Of a stretch of 64,000 bases of DNA, positions 54,854-64,000 are shown one piece after another. Positions within the stretch are counted from its first letter, which is position 1. Every line of letters begins with the position of its first letter. A program made the translations under genes and the position numbers. The notes beneath the pieces were generated by a model. That model saw only the letters and a list, made by a program, of their open reading frames with translations. It was not told the DNA's origin and did not search any database. Source of the DNA: Bradyrhizobium genosp. SA-3 (GTDB lineage Bacteria; Pseudomonadota; Alphaproteobacteria; Rhizobiales; Xanthobacteraceae); assembly GCF_004212635.1 (NCBI RefSeq), contig NZ_PSRT01000016.1:1-64000 (forward strand). Direction: 5' to 3'.

Positions 54854-56922
54854 GCGCAATGGACCCGACCGAGGTCTTCCGCCAGGAAGCCAGCGAGCTC
54901 TTCGAAGTTCTGGAAGGGGCCCTGCTCGACCTCGGCCAGCGTCCCGACGACCGCGAGCTGGTCGATTCCGCTTTCCGCGCCCTGCATACGATCAAGGGCT
55001 CGGGCGCCATGTTCGGCTTCGACAAGGTCGCCTCGTTCACTCACGAATTCGAGACCGCCTTCGACCGCGTCCGCAAGGGCGAGATCAAGCCGACGCAGGA
55101 GCTGATCTCGGTCGCGCTCGCCGCCAAGGACTACATCCGCGCGCTGATCGAGGATCCCCAATCGACCGACGACATCATCGGCGAAGCCATCCTCGACGAT
55201 CTCAGGCGCTTCGTCTCGTCCGACCAGCCTGTTGCGCCCGTCGCCGAGATCGCCGAAGCGCCGCCGCTGGCCCCCGGCGAGCGCAAGCAGGCCGGCTGGC
55301 ACCTATATCTGGAATTCGAATCCCACGTCCTGCGCAACGGCTCGAACCCGCTCGACCTGCTGGAAGATCTCTGCAAGCTCGGCCCCTGCTTCGTCGTCCC
55401 GATCACCGACGGCATCCCGTTCCTCGACGAGATGGAGCCCGAAGACTGCTATCTGAAGTGGGACGTCAAGCTGCATGCGGCCTGCGACAAGGACGCGATC
55501 GACGACGTCTTCATGTTCGTCCAGGACGAGATGAAGCTGACGCTCTCGCCGCTGGAGCATGTTGAGGCGCCCGCGCCAATGCCGCTGTTCCAGCTGCTCG
55601 ACGAGGAGCCGGCGGCCCCGGTGGCCGAGATGCCTGCGCCGGCGGTTGAGGTTGCCGCGCCGGTCGTCGAGCAGCCTGTTGCAAAGGCGGAGCCGAAATC
55701 TGAATCAAAGCCGGAACCGAAGGCCGAGGCCAAGCGCGACGATCGCGGCATCGCCACCGTCCGCGTCCAGGCCGAGCGCCTCGACGAGCTAATGGATCGG
55801 GTCGGCGAGCTCGTCATCGCCCAGGCGCGGCTGACCCAGCTCGCCGCCGCCGGCTCCGATCTCTCGATCAAGATGATCGCTGAGGAGATCGAGCGCCTTG
55901 CGTCCTCCTTACGCGACACCACGATGGGCGCGCGCATGGTGCCGATCGGTTCGTTGTTCGGCCGCTTCCGCCGCCTGGTGCACGATTTGTCGCGCGACCT
56001 GTCGAAACCGGTCGAATTCGTCACCTCGGGCGAGGACACCGAGCTCGACAAGACCATGATCGAGTGCCTCGCCGATCCATTGGTGCACCTGATCCGCAAC
56101 GCCATCGACCACGGCATCGAGGACACCGCGACGCGCGCCGCCAACGGCAAGACCGAGCAGGGCCGCATCGAGCTCGCCGCCGTTCATTCCGGCGCGCAGG
56201 TGCTCGTCACCGTGAAGGACAATGGCGGCGGCCTCAACACCGCGCGCATCCGGGCCAAGGCGGAAGAGCAGGGGCTGATCGCGGCCGGCGCCGTGCTCAC
56301 CGATCACGAGATCCACCAATTCCTGTTCCATCCGGGATTCTCGACCGCGCAGACCATCTCGGCGCTGTCCGGCCGCGGCGTCGGCATGGACGTGGTCAAG
56401 CGCACCATCGAGAACATGCGCGGCTCGATCGATCTGTCGACCAGGCCGGGCCAGGGCACCACCGTGACGCTGCGCCTGCCGCTGACGCTTGCGATCATCG
56501 AGGGCCTTCTGATCCGCGTCGGCGAAGGCCGCTACATCATTCCGCTGTCGGCTGTGGAAGAATGCGTCGAGCTGACGGCCGAGGACGAGCGTTCGCGCGG
56601 CCGCAACTTCCTCAACGTGCGCGGCAATCTCGTCCCGTTCCTGCGCTTGCGCGAGATCATGGCCGCATCGGGCGTACCTGACCGGCACCAGAAGACGATC
56701 ATCATCTCGACCGGAGAGACCCGCGTCGGCCTCGTCGCCGATCAGATCATCGGCAACCACCAGACCGTGATCAAGTCGCTCTCCAAGCTGCATTCGGATG
56801 TCACGATGTTCTCCGGCGCGACCATCCTCGGTGACGGCACGGCGGCGTTGATCCTCGACGTCGCGCAGCTCGTCGCGCTGGCGCAGTCGAAGGTCGAGAA
56901 GCACATCAGCGAGGCGGCGTGA
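54850..56922 (+). CDS. cheA: Chemotaxis histidine kinase CheA
   Basis: 690 residues: P1 phosphotransfer domain with His46 in FRALHTIKGSGAMFGF; a P2-like domain (about 135-235) and a proline/alanine/glutamate-rich linker (about 240-295); P3 dimerisation (LDELMDRVGELVIAQ), P4 ATPase (HLIRNAIDHGIED, VKDNGGGLN, GRGVGMDVVK) and P5 CheW-like domain. It links receptor arrays to CheY and CheB. ATGA overlap with cheY. Confidence 0.95.
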   Translation: MSAMDPTEVFRQEASELFEVLEGALLDLGQRPDDRELVDSAFRALHTIKGSGAMFGFDKVASFTHEFETAFDRVRKGEIKPTQELISVALAAKDYIRALIEDPQSTDDIIGEAILDDLRRFVSSDQPVAPVAEIAEAPPLAPGERKQAGWHLYLEFESHVLRNGSNPLDLLEDLCKLGPCFVVPITDGIPFLDEMEPEDCYLKWDVKLHAACDKDAIDDVFMFVQDEMKLTLSPLEHVEAPAPMPLFQLLDEEPAAPVAEMPAPAVEVAAPVVEQPVAKAEPKSESKPEPKAEAKRDDRGIATVRVQAERLDELMDRVGELVIAQARLTQLAAAGSDLSIKMIAEEIERLASSLRDTTMGARMVPIGSLFGRFRRLVHDLSRDLSKPVEFVTSGEDTELDKTMIECLADPLVHLIRNAIDHGIEDTATRAANGKTEQGRIELAAVHSGAQVLVTVKDNGGGLNTARIRAKAEEQGLIAAGAVLTDHEIHQFLFHPGFSTAQTISALSGRGVGMDVVKRTIENMRGSIDLSTRPGQGTTVTLRLPLTLAIIEGLLIRVGEGRYIIPLSAVEECVELTAEDERSRGRNFLNVRGNLVPFLRLREIMAASGVPDRHQKTIIISTGETRVGLVADQIIGNHQTVIKSLSKLHSDVTMFSGATILGDGTAALILDVAQLVALAQSKVEKHISEAA

Positions 56923-57383
56923 TGAACGACGGGTTGGCGGGCGAGCAACGGTCGGGTGCGATGCAGGTCGTGATGATCGGCCTCGGGGAGGAGAAGTTCG
57001 CGCTCGACGCCGGCCTCGTGCGCGAGATCATCGATCCTGTGCCGGTGACCAAGGTGGCGGGCGCGCGGGCCTTCGTCCCGAGCGTGATCAATGTGCGTGG
57101 CAATGTCATTCCGCTCGCCGATCTACGCATCCGCTTCGGCATGCCGCAACTCGACAATTCGGCCGATACGCGCATCGTCGTCATCGAGCTCGAGCTTGAC
57201 GGCGAGCCTGTGCTGGTCGGCGTCACCGCCGACAAGGTCTACGAGGTCACGGAGATCTCGCAGACCGACGTGCAGCAGACGCCGCGCGTCGGCATGCATT
57301 GGAAGCCGGAGTTCATTCGCTTCATCGCCAAATGGCGTGAAGAGTTCGTCATCGTTCCCAACATGGAACGCATCCTGAATTGA
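56922..57383 (+). CDS. cheW: Chemotaxis coupling protein CheW (first copy)
   Basis: 153 residues of one CheW domain (VVMIGLGEEKFALDAGLVREII, VPSVINVRGNVIPLADLRIRFG) which joins CheA to receptors. ATG 56922 overlaps the cheA stop by one base. It is clearly diverged from the second CheW at 59195, so the two may serve different receptors. Confidence 0.93.
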   Translation: MNDGLAGEQRSGAMQVVMIGLGEEKFALDAGLVREIIDPVPVTKVAGARAFVPSVINVRGNVIPLADLRIRFGMPQLDNSADTRIVVIELELDGEPVLVGVTADKVYEVTEISQTDVQQTPRVGMHWKPEFIRFIAKWREEFVIVPNMERILN

Positions 57384-57419
57384 AATGGGGTCTCGGGCGA
57401 GACTGGGTAGGGGCTGGAA

Positions 57420-59117
57420 ATGAGATTTACCGTCAAGGCAAAGCTTGCCACTGCGTTCGGCTTGATCATCGTCCTGTCCGCGCTTGCGGGCGGTGTGGCT
57501 TACATGAAGCTCGGCGACATGATGGCCACCGCAGACAGCATGGTCCTGCGCGCAAGCCGGATGGAGAAGGCGACGCAGATCGAAAAGGATATCCTGCTTC
57601 AGCTGCGCGCGGAAAAGAACTCCATTCTCGGAACGGAAGCCCAGGCCGAACAATTTGCAGCGGAAGCAGCCAGGCTTCGTGAGCAGGCGACGAAGACCAG
57701 GGATGAGGTCTACGCGTTGGCGAGCGAGGCGGGCAGGAAACTGCTCGACAGCTTTGCAGCCACCTACGCCAAGATGAATACGTACCAGGAAGAGACGATC
57801 CGGCTGGCGAAGACTGACAAGCCGAAGGCCATGGAGCGCTCGATGGGCGACGGCCGCAAGGTCGTCGCAGACGCGATGGAAGCGATGGGCGCCTATGTCG
57901 TCAACACCAAGAAGCAGATGGCCGAGCAGGCCGTCCAATCCAAGGCAGAGGGACACCAGGCGCAATTCTTGCTGATGACGCTGATCGGCATCTCGCTGGC
58001 GGTTGCGATCGGGGCTGCGCTCTGGATCTCCATCTCGATCAGTCGTTCGCTCGGAAGGGCTGTTGGCCTCGCAGGCGCGGTGGCGGAGGGCGATCTGAGC
58101 AAGACCATTCCCTCGGCGAGCAACGATGAGATCGGAGATCTCGTCAAGTCGCTGAACGGCATGGTGGAAAAGCTCCGGCAGATCGTCGCTGAGGCGATTA
58201 CGGCGGCGCAGAACGTTTCCGCGGGCAGCCAGGAGCTGTCGGCCAGTGCCGAGCAGCTCTCGCAAGGCGCGACCGAGCAGGCTTCGTCCGCCGAGGAAGC
58301 CTCCTCCTCGATGGAGGAGATGGCCTCGAACGTGAAGCAGAATGCCGACAACGCCAACCAGACCGAGAAGATCGCAGCGCAATCGGCCAAGGATGCCGAG
58401 GCCAGCGGCGTCGCCGTCGGTCGCGCCGTCGAGGCGATGCGGACCATCGCCGAAAAGATCACCATCGTGCAGGAGATCGCCCGCCAAACCGACCTGCTCG
58501 CGCTCAACGCCGCGGTCGAGGCAGCGCGCGCCGGCGAGCACGGCAAGGGTTTTGCCGTGGTCGCTTCCGAGGTCCGCAAACTCGCCGAACGCAGCCAGGC
58601 CGCTGCGGCAGATATCGGCACGCTGTCGACCGAGAGTGTGAAGGTTGCGCAGGAGGCGGGCCAGATGCTGTCCAAGCTCGTGCCCGACATCAAGAAGACC
58701 GCCGAGCTGGTTCAGGAGATCACCGCGGCCTGCCGCGAGCAGGACGTCGGCTCCGCCCAGATCAACCAGGCGATCCAGCAGCTCGACAAGGTCGGCCAGC
58801 AGAACGCCAGCGCGTCCGAGCAGGTCTCCTCGACCTCGGAGGAGCTCGCCTCGCAGGCCGAGCAGCTGCAGTCGACCATCTCGTTCTTCCGCATCGAGCA
58901 TGCAGGCCGCGGCGAGAGTGCCGCGCCCGCGCCGATCGACCGTGCCGTGACCCAGCTCCGCGCCAAGGCCGCGCACATGGCGGCGGCGGACCGGGGTGCG
59001 AAGAAGCCCGTGCCCGTCCGCAAGCCGGCGCGTGCGATGAAGGTCGCAAGCGGCGGCGGCTTCGCCTTCGACATGCATGACGGCGAGGACGATCGCGACG
59101 CCGAGTTTCAACGCTGA
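57420..59117 (+). CDS. Methyl-accepting chemotaxis protein, single-HAMP form
   Basis: 565 residues: helix 1 ([19 protein letters not shown]), a four-helix-type periplasmic sensor (about 30-185), helix 2 ([21 protein letters not shown]), one HAMP ([19 protein letters not shown]), a methylation and signalling region with the hairpin tip [27 protein letters not shown], and a tail ending [15 protein letters not shown]. Close paralogue of the MCP at 59737, without a 39-residue HAMP-like block. It lacks the NWETF tether. It lies in the same operon as cheW. Confidence 0.93.
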   Translation: MRFTVKAKLATAFGLIIVLSALAGGVAYMKLGDMMATADSMVLRASRMEKATQIEKDILLQLRAEKNSILGTEAQAEQFAAEAARLREQATKTRDEVYALASEAGRKLLDSFAATYAKMNTYQEETIRLAKTDKPKAMERSMGDGRKVVADAMEAMGAYVVNTKKQMAEQAVQSKAEGHQAQFLLMTLIGISLAVAIGAALWISISISRSLGRAVGLAGAVAEGDLSKTIPSASNDEIGDLVKSLNGMVEKLRQIVAEAITAAQNVSAGSQELSASAEQLSQGATEQASSAEEASSSMEEMASNVKQNADNANQTEKIAAQSAKDAEASGVAVGRAVEAMRTIAEKITIVQEIARQTDLLALNAAVEAARAGEHGKGFAVVASEVRKLAERSQAAAADIGTLSTESVKVAQEAGQMLSKLVPDIKKTAELVQEITAACREQDVGSAQINQAIQQLDKVGQQNASASEQVSSTSEELASQAEQLQSTISFFRIEHAGRGESAAPAPIDRAVTQLRAKAAHMAAADRGAKKPVPVRKPARAMKVASGGGFAFDMHDGEDDRDAEFQR

Positions 59118-59123
59118 CTGACC

Positions 59124-59144
59124 GGTCCGGCCTCGAGCCGGACC
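59124..59144. terminator. Hairpin between the first mcp and the second cheW
   Basis: GGTCCGGC-CTCGA-GCCGGACC is a perfect 8-bp stem seven bases after the mcp stop. No T-run follows. TTCGGACCC occurs twice just after it (59162-59170, 59174-59182) and could pair with the left arm. It may be a partial terminator or an mRNA-stability element inside the operon. Confidence 0.5.
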
Positions 59145-59194
59145 GTGCTCATTTCCAAACCTTCGGACCCTCTTTCGGACCCTTGGACTGCATC

Positions 59195-59677
59195 ATGGCC
59201 GCAACCTCGCAATATCTGACGCTCGGGCTCGCCGGCGAGACGTTCGGCATCAGCATTCGCAACGTCCGCGAAATCCTCGACATGCGGCCGATCTCGCGGC
59301 TTCCGCATGCGCCGGATTTCCTGCTCGGCATGATCGACGTGCGCGGCAGCGGCTATCCGATCGTGGATCTCAGGACCAAGCTCGGCCTGCCGAGTGTGGC
59401 GGCGACCGAGGCGACCCGCATCATCATCCTCGACGTGCCGATGAAGGATCGCCTGGTTGGCGTCGGCTTCGTCGCCGACTGCGTCTTCGAGGTCACCGAT
59501 ATCGACGAGCAGGCGATCGAGCCCATCCCCGAAGTCGGCGGGAAATGGCAATCCGACTATGCCGCCGGAATCGGTCGCAAGGGTGAGAAGTTTGTCATCA
59601 TCTTCGATCTCGCCAAGCTGATGGTGCATGACGAGATCCCGGAGGGGCGTGATGCCGATGCATCTCGCGCCGCATGA
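59195..59677 (+). CDS. cheW: Chemotaxis coupling protein CheW (second copy)
   Basis: 160 residues: YLTLGLAGETFGISIRNVREIL, LLGMIDVRGSGYPIVDLRTKLG and VGFVADCVFEVTDID mark a CheW domain. ATG 59195 is chosen; a TTG at 59183 adds four residues. It stands between the two receptor genes and differs strongly from the first CheW, so separate coupling of the two receptors is possible. Confidence 0.92.
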   Translation: MAATSQYLTLGLAGETFGISIRNVREILDMRPISRLPHAPDFLLGMIDVRGSGYPIVDLRTKLGLPSVAATEATRIIILDVPMKDRLVGVGFVADCVFEVTDIDEQAIEPIPEVGGKWQSDYAAGIGRKGEKFVIIFDLAKLMVHDEIPEGRDADASRAA

Positions 59678-59736
59678 ATTGCGAAGCGTAAAGCGTTGCC
59701 GAGTAGAAATCCCAATTTGAACCGATGAGATCGAAC

Positions 59737-61539
59737 ATGAGATTCACCGTCAAAGCTAAGCTTGCCAGCGCGTTCGGCGTCGTCATCCTTCTGTTTATTG
59801 TGGCAGGCGCTGTGAGCTACATGAAATTGGCCGACATGGCCGCGACCGCAGATTCCATGGTGCTTCGCGCCAAGCGGATGGAGAAAGCATCCGAAGTCGA
59901 AAGGATCATTTGGCAGCAGGTCAGGGCGGAAAAGAACGCAATTCTGGGAACACCAAGCGAAGTCGATGAATTCGCCGCGAACGCGGCCAAGCTCCGCGAG
60001 GAGGCGACGAAGATCAGGGACGAGGTCTATGCGCTCGCCAGCGAAGGCGGCAAGAAGCTGCTCGACAACTTTGCGAGTGTCTACGCCAGGATGAACGTCT
60101 ACCAGGAAGAGACGATCAGGCTGGCAAAGACGGACAAGACCAAGGCAACGGAGCGCTCGATGGGTAACGGGCGCAAGGTGGTCGCGGACGCGACGGAGGC
60201 GATGGGAGCCTATGTCGCGAACACGAAGAGGCAGATGGCCGAGCAGGCCGTGCAGTCCAATGAAGACAGCCGTCGCGCCCAGTTGATCCTCATCGTCCTC
60301 GTCGTCGTCTCGCTCATCGTTGCGGCGATCAGCGCAGTCTGGATTTCGATCAATATCAGCCGGTCCCTCGCCAAGGCCGTCGGGCTGGCGGATGCTGTGG
60401 CGATCGGTGATCTCAGCCAGAAGATCGATGCTTCCAGCAACGACGAGATCGGCGATCTCGTGAAATCCCTGAACGCGATGACGGTCAACCTCAACCAGAC
60501 CGCGGCCGTCGCCAATGAGATCTCGCAAGGCAATCTGATGGTCGAAGCCAAGCCGCTGTCGGACAAGGACACGCTCGGTCTCGCGCTCCAACGCATGGTG
60601 GAGAAGCTCCGGCAGATCGTATCGGAGGCGCTCACCGCGGCGCAGAACGTTTCGGCCGGCAGCCAGGAACTGTCCGCCAGCGCCGAACAGCTCTCGCAGG
60701 GCGCAACCGAGCAGGCCTCGTCCGCCGAGGAAGCCTCCTCCTCGATGGAGGAGATGGCCTCCAACGTGAAGCAGAACGCCGACAACGCCAACCAGACCGA
60801 GAAGATCGCCGCGCAGTCCGCCAAGGACGCGGAGGCCAGCGGCGCCGCGGTCGGCCGCGCTGTCAACGCGATGCAGACCATCGCCGAGAAGATCACGATC
60901 GTGCAGGAGATCGCGCGTCAGACCGACCTGCTCGCGCTCAACGCGGCGGTCGAGGCCGCCCGCGCCGGCGAGCACGGCAAGGGCTTTGCGGTGGTGGCGT
61001 CCGAAGTGCGCAAGCTCGCCGAGCGTAGTCAGGCCGCCGCTGCCGAGATCGGCACGCTCTCGGCCGACACCGTCAAGGTGGCGCAGGAGGCCGGCGCCAT
61101 GCTTTCCAAGCTCGTTCCGGACATCAAGAGGACAGCCGAGCTCGTCGAGGAGATCACCGCGGCCTGCCGCGAGCAGGACGTTGGCTCGGCGCAGATCAAT
61201 CAGGCGATTCAGCAGCTCGACAAGGTCGGCCAGCAGAACGCCAGCGCCTCCGAGCAGGTGTCCTCGACCTCCGAGGAGCTCGCCTCGCAGGCCGAACAGC
61301 TGCAGTCCACGATCGCCTATTTCCGCATCGAGCACGGCGGAAAGAGCCCGGCGGCTGCCCCGATCGACCGGGCGGTCAATCAGTTGCGGGCCAAGGCGGC
61401 GACAATGGCGGCCACTGAGCGTCCGGCCAAGAAGCCGCAAGGCAAGCCGGTGCGCGCCCTGAAGGCTGCCAATGGCGGCGGCTTCGCCTTCGACATGAAC
61501 GATGGCGGGGACGACCGGGACGCCGATTTCCAGCGCTAG
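59737..61539 (+). CDS. Methyl-accepting chemotaxis protein, double-HAMP form
   Basis: About 600 residues starting [14 protein letters not shown] like its paralogue at 57420: helix 1, four-helix-type sensor, helix 2 ([21 protein letters not shown]), a first HAMP ([17 protein letters not shown]), then a second HAMP-like block ([20 protein letters not shown]) that the other MCP lacks, the same signalling hairpin, and the tail [15 protein letters not shown]. The signalling domains are almost identical between the two. ATG 59737 aligns with the paralogue; 59725 is also in frame. Confidence 0.93.
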   Translation: MRFTVKAKLASAFGVVILLFIVAGAVSYMKLADMAATADSMVLRAKRMEKASEVERIIWQQVRAEKNAILGTPSEVDEFAANAAKLREEATKIRDEVYALASEGGKKLLDNFASVYARMNVYQEETIRLAKTDKTKATERSMGNGRKVVADATEAMGAYVANTKRQMAEQAVQSNEDSRRAQLILIVLVVVSLIVAAISAVWISINISRSLAKAVGLADAVAIGDLSQKIDASSNDEIGDLVKSLNAMTVNLNQTAAVANEISQGNLMVEAKPLSDKDTLGLALQRMVEKLRQIVSEALTAAQNVSAGSQELSASAEQLSQGATEQASSAEEASSSMEEMASNVKQNADNANQTEKIAAQSAKDAEASGAAVGRAVNAMQTIAEKITIVQEIARQTDLLALNAAVEAARAGEHGKGFAVVASEVRKLAERSQAAAAEIGTLSADTVKVAQEAGAMLSKLVPDIKRTAELVEEITAACREQDVGSAQINQAIQQLDKVGQQNASASEQVSSTSEELASQAEQLQSTIAYFRIEHGGKSPAAAPIDRAVNQLRAKAATMAATERPAKKPQGKPVRALKAANGGGFAFDMNDGGDDRDADFQR

Positions 61540-61562
61540 GCCCGCGAGGGCTGCTGCGGGCC
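61539..61562. terminator. Hairpin after the second mcp
   Basis: GGCCCGC-N10-GCGGGCC is a perfect 7-bp stem beginning in the mcp stop codon region. No T-run. Both mcp genes thus end in a strong hairpin. Some 145 bases without a gene follow before cheR. Confidence 0.4.
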
Positions 61563-61684
61563 GGCCCGCTCGATGACGGTGGACCGGTCCGCTTTCAGCA
61601 GTTACGTGAACGCGTAGGATTCAAGATGGCCAGGACGGCCCGACATTCACTGCAGGCGGCCATCCCGGACCGGGGCAGGCGGCC

Positions 61685-62539
61685 ATGATGCCCGCCGTGC
61701 AGGATACGGCCGTGCATCTGTCGGACCGCCACTTCCGGACCATCGCCCAATTGATCGAGGGCCAGGTCGGCATCAAGCTGCCGCCGGGCAAGCGGCTGAT
61801 GCTGGAAGGGCGGCTGCACAAGCGCGTTCGCGCGCTGAACTATTCGGATCTGAACGAGTACGTCGAAAACCTGTTCGAGGCCGATCATTTCGATACCGAG
61901 CTCACTCATCTCATCGATGTGGTGACGACCAACAAGACCGATTTCTTCCGGGAGCCGCAGCACTTCACCTTCTTGCGGGATGTCGCGATCCCCGCCCTGC
62001 TCAAATCGCATGGCCGCAAGAATGCGAACCTGAAGATCTGGAGCTCGGCAAGCTCCACCGGGATGGAAGCCTATACGACCGCGATGGTGCTGGACGACAT
62101 GACGCGGAACGGCTCGCGGTTTCAATACCGCATCCTCGGGACCGACATCTCGACCGCAGTGCTGCGCCTTGCCAAGACGGCGATCTACACGCGCGACGTG
62201 CTTGCACCGGTGCCGGAAAACTTCGTGAAGCGATATTTCCTGTCGTCGCGGGACAAGTCGCGCGGCGAGGTGCGGGTGGTGCCGGAATTGCGGCGCATGA
62301 CGCACTTCATGAGAATGAATCTCATGGATACGTCCTATCCCGTCGACCGCGACGTCGACATCATCTTCTGCCGCAACGTCCTGATCTATTTCGAGCGCGA
62401 GACCCAGCGCAAGGTGATCGAGCAGCTGTGCAGTCATTTGCGGCCCGGCGGTTATCTGCTGGTCGGGCATTCGGAATCGATGATTCACAGCGCCGTGCCG
62501 GGTCTGAAGCAGGTCCAGCCCACCATCTTCCAGGTTTGA
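61685..62539 (+). CDS. cheR: Chemotaxis methyltransferase CheR
   Basis: 284 residues: N-terminal CheR_N helices ([20 protein letters not shown]) and an SAM-dependent domain with [16 protein letters not shown] (the usual GCSTGEEPYS motif is here [10 protein letters not shown]), [11 protein letters not shown] and [13 protein letters not shown]. It methylates glutamates on the receptors. ATG 61685 or 61688. Confidence 0.94.
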   Translation: MMPAVQDTAVHLSDRHFRTIAQLIEGQVGIKLPPGKRLMLEGRLHKRVRALNYSDLNEYVENLFEADHFDTELTHLIDVVTTNKTDFFREPQHFTFLRDVAIPALLKSHGRKNANLKIWSSASSTGMEAYTTAMVLDDMTRNGSRFQYRILGTDISTAVLRLAKTAIYTRDVLAPVPENFVKRYFLSSRDKSRGEVRVVPELRRMTHFMRMNLMDTSYPVDRDVDIIFCRNVLIYFERETQRKVIEQLCSHLRPGGYLLVGHSESMIHSAVPGLKQVQPTIFQV

Positions 62540-62556
62540 TCGGAGCGCCGCCAAAA

Positions 62557-63648
62557 ATGCCGAAGGAGAAAGTTCGCGTACTGATCGTGGACGATTCGGC
62601 GTCGGTGCGCCAAATCCTGCAGACGATCCTCAACGACGATCCCGACATCGCGGTGATGGCAACGGCTTCGGATCCGTTCGCGGCGGCGCGCCGGCTCCAG
62701 AACGAAATCCCCGACGTCATCATCCTCGACATCGAGATGCCGCGCATGGACGGCATGACGTTCCTGCGCAAGATCATGGCGCAACGTCCGATCCCGGTGA
62801 TCATCTGCTCCTCGCTGACCGAGGAGGGCTCGAACGTGATGTTCGAGGCGTTCGAGGCGGGTGCGGTCGACATCGTGCCGAAGCCGAAGATCGACACGCG
62901 GCAGGCGCTGCTCGAATGCTCCACGCGGCTGCGCGAGGCCGTGAAGTCGGCCGCCCGCGCCCGGGTGCGGCCGCGTGCGCAGCGTCGGGTGGTCGAGAAG
63001 AAGCTGACGGCCGATGCGATCATCCCGCCGCCGGTGCAGGGCAAGGTCCGGCCGACCACGGAGCGCATCGTGTGCATCGGCGCCTCGACGGGCGGCACCG
63101 AAGCGCTCAACGATGTCCTCGAGATGTTGCCGCCGCACTGTCCTCCGCTTCTGATCGTCCAGCACATGCCGGCGGGATTCACCGCGGCCTTTGCCAAACG
63201 TCTCGACGGGGTCTGCCAGATCCGGGTCAAGGAAGCCGAGGACGGCGAGCCGGTGCTGCCGGACTGCGCCTACATCGCGCCGGGTGCCCGTCACATGCTG
63301 CTCCAGCGCATCGGCCTGCGCTACCAGATCGCGATCAAGGACGGCCCGCCGGTGTCGCGGCATCGTCCGTCCGTCGACGTGCTGTTCCGTTCGGCGGCCC
63401 AGCATGCCGGCGCCAACGCGCTCGCGGTGATTATGACCGGCATGGGCGACGACGGCGCGCGCGGAATGCTGGAGATGCGGAAGCTCGGCGCCTCGACGCG
63501 GGCGCAGGATGAAGAGAGCTGCGTGGTGTTCGGCATGCCCAAGGAAGCCATCGCCCATGGCGGCGTCGAGAAGGTCGTATCGCTGCACCAGATCCCGCGC
63601 GAGATCATGCACTGGTACCAGGCCGGCCACGCCGCGGCGGCAGGTTGA
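62557..63648 (+). CDS. cheB: CheB, receptor methylesterase/response regulator
   Basis: 363 residues: receiver domain with Asp58 ([13 protein letters not shown]), a basic linker ([13 protein letters not shown]) and a methylesterase domain with the catalytic serine in [12 protein letters not shown], histidine in VQHMPAGFT and aspartate in [12 protein letters not shown]. It removes methyl groups placed by CheR. ATG 62557 begins [13 protein letters not shown]; the frame reaching into cheR is not used. Confidence 0.95.
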   Translation: MPKEKVRVLIVDDSASVRQILQTILNDDPDIAVMATASDPFAAARRLQNEIPDVIILDIEMPRMDGMTFLRKIMAQRPIPVIICSSLTEEGSNVMFEAFEAGAVDIVPKPKIDTRQALLECSTRLREAVKSAARARVRPRAQRRVVEKKLTADAIIPPPVQGKVRPTTERIVCIGASTGGTEALNDVLEMLPPHCPPLLIVQHMPAGFTAAFAKRLDGVCQIRVKEAEDGEPVLPDCAYIAPGARHMLLQRIGLRYQIAIKDGPPVSRHRPSVDVLFRSAAQHAGANALAVIMTGMGDDGARGMLEMRKLGASTRAQDEESCVVFGMPKEAIAHGGVEKVVSLHQIPREIMHWYQAGHAAAAG

Positions 63649-63653
63649 TCGCA

Positions 63654-64000
63654 ATGTCCGTCATTCCGGCTAACACGCTCAATGAGGCGATCACCGCGAT
63701 CGAGGACGTTTCCTCGCGGATCGAGGACGTGTTCGCGCGCGTCGGTCACGAGCTCGGGCGTGGCCATCTCATCTTCAAGGAGCTGAACCAAGGTCTCGCA
63801 ACGCTGTCCTCGGAACTCTCCGGTGCCGAGATCGAGGGCGCCGCGACCGCGTTGCAGGAGATCGCCGCACGGCTCAGCGAGCTGGCGCAGGCGCTTCCGG
63901 CCGAGACCGCCCTGCTGGAGACGATCGGCAGGAGCACGGCGGAAGCGTCCTCGCTGCTCAAGCCGGTGTTCAAGCACATCCAGATGATCACCATCATCGC
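63654..64000 (+). CDS. 5' part of an unnamed gene in the chemotaxis operon
   Basis: ATG 63654, five bases after the cheB stop, opens a frame with no stop before the window ends (115 codons). The peptide MSVIPANTLNEAITAIEDVS... is soluble, rich in alanine, leucine and glutamate, and predicted helical with long heptad-like stretches (TALQEIAARLSELAQALPAE). It could be a receptor-like or coiled-coil chemotaxis protein. No family assigned. Confidence 0.75.
   Translation, partial: MSVIPANTLNEAITAIEDVSSRIEDVFARVGHELGRGHLIFKELNQGLATLSSELSGAEIEGAATALQEIAARLSELAQALPAETALLETIGRSTAEASSLLKPVFKHIQMITII

Noticed and set aside
57123..61440. Two long minus-strand frames (662 and 627 codons) that resemble each other
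   Set aside because: They are antisense to the two mcp genes. They resemble each other only because the receptors are paralogues.

Overview
The window looks like chromosome of a Bradyrhizobium-type alphaproteobacterium (Rhizobiales). This is inferred from the high G+C, the gene families present, and several long inverted intergenic repeats of the kind common in that genus. There are no rRNA genes, CRISPR arrays or intact insertion sequences. One tRNA gene, tRNA-Ile2(CAU), lies near the left edge. The first gene (3' end only) and the last gene (5' end only) are cut by the window.

Region 1 (1-5300) has the tRNA, three orphan periplasmic solute-binding proteins of three transporter classes (TctC/Bug, TRAP-TAXI, LivK-like) and a helix-turn-helix regulator with a periplasmic-binding-like sensor domain. 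Region 2 (5.5-24 kb) is the centre of the window. It is a molybdenum/tungsten cofactor and formate dehydrogenase locus: a TupA-like tungstate-binding protein, a degenerate MoeA, a MoeA fused to a binding-protein-like domain, mobA, fdhD, mobB, a canonical moeA, a TusA-like sulfur carrier, an NtrC-type regulator with its histidine kinase, an OxlT-type MFS transporter, and a two-gene NAD-dependent formate dehydrogenase whose beta subunit is a NuoE-NuoF fusion. A consensus sigma-54 promoter and two matching upstream palindromes sit between the kinase gene and oxlT. The genes together suggest oxalate/formate exchange, cofactor supply, and oxidation of formate to CO2 with NADH formation.

Region 3 (24-34.5 kb) has ybaK, an exported metallo-beta-lactamase-fold protein, a five-gene Gld-type ABC/DUF4340/HupE operon, and tcuAB with a divergent GntR regulator and a clear operator. 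Region 4 (34.6-42.5 kb) has a three-domain MFS/acyltransferase/acyl-ACP synthetase, a TetR gene with paired operators, a diguanylate cyclase and pncB. Region 5 (42.6-48.6 kb) is aromatic catabolism: a LysR gene divergent from pcaHG, an AraC gene divergent from pobA, with NYN-domain and SPW-repeat genes between. Region 6 (48.9-53.8 kb) has a CHASE2 nucleotide cyclase, an exported protein, an HD-GYP regulator and an AT-richer PAP2 phosphatase gene.

Region 7 (54.2 kb to the end) is a chemotaxis operon: STAS protein, cheY, cheA, cheW, mcp, cheW, mcp, cheR, cheB and an unnamed gene that leaves the window. The two MCP genes are paralogues that differ mainly by a 39-residue HAMP-like block. A 22-bp direct repeat covering the start of the STAS gene recurs 1,140 bp upstream and brackets the AT-rich PAP2 segment.
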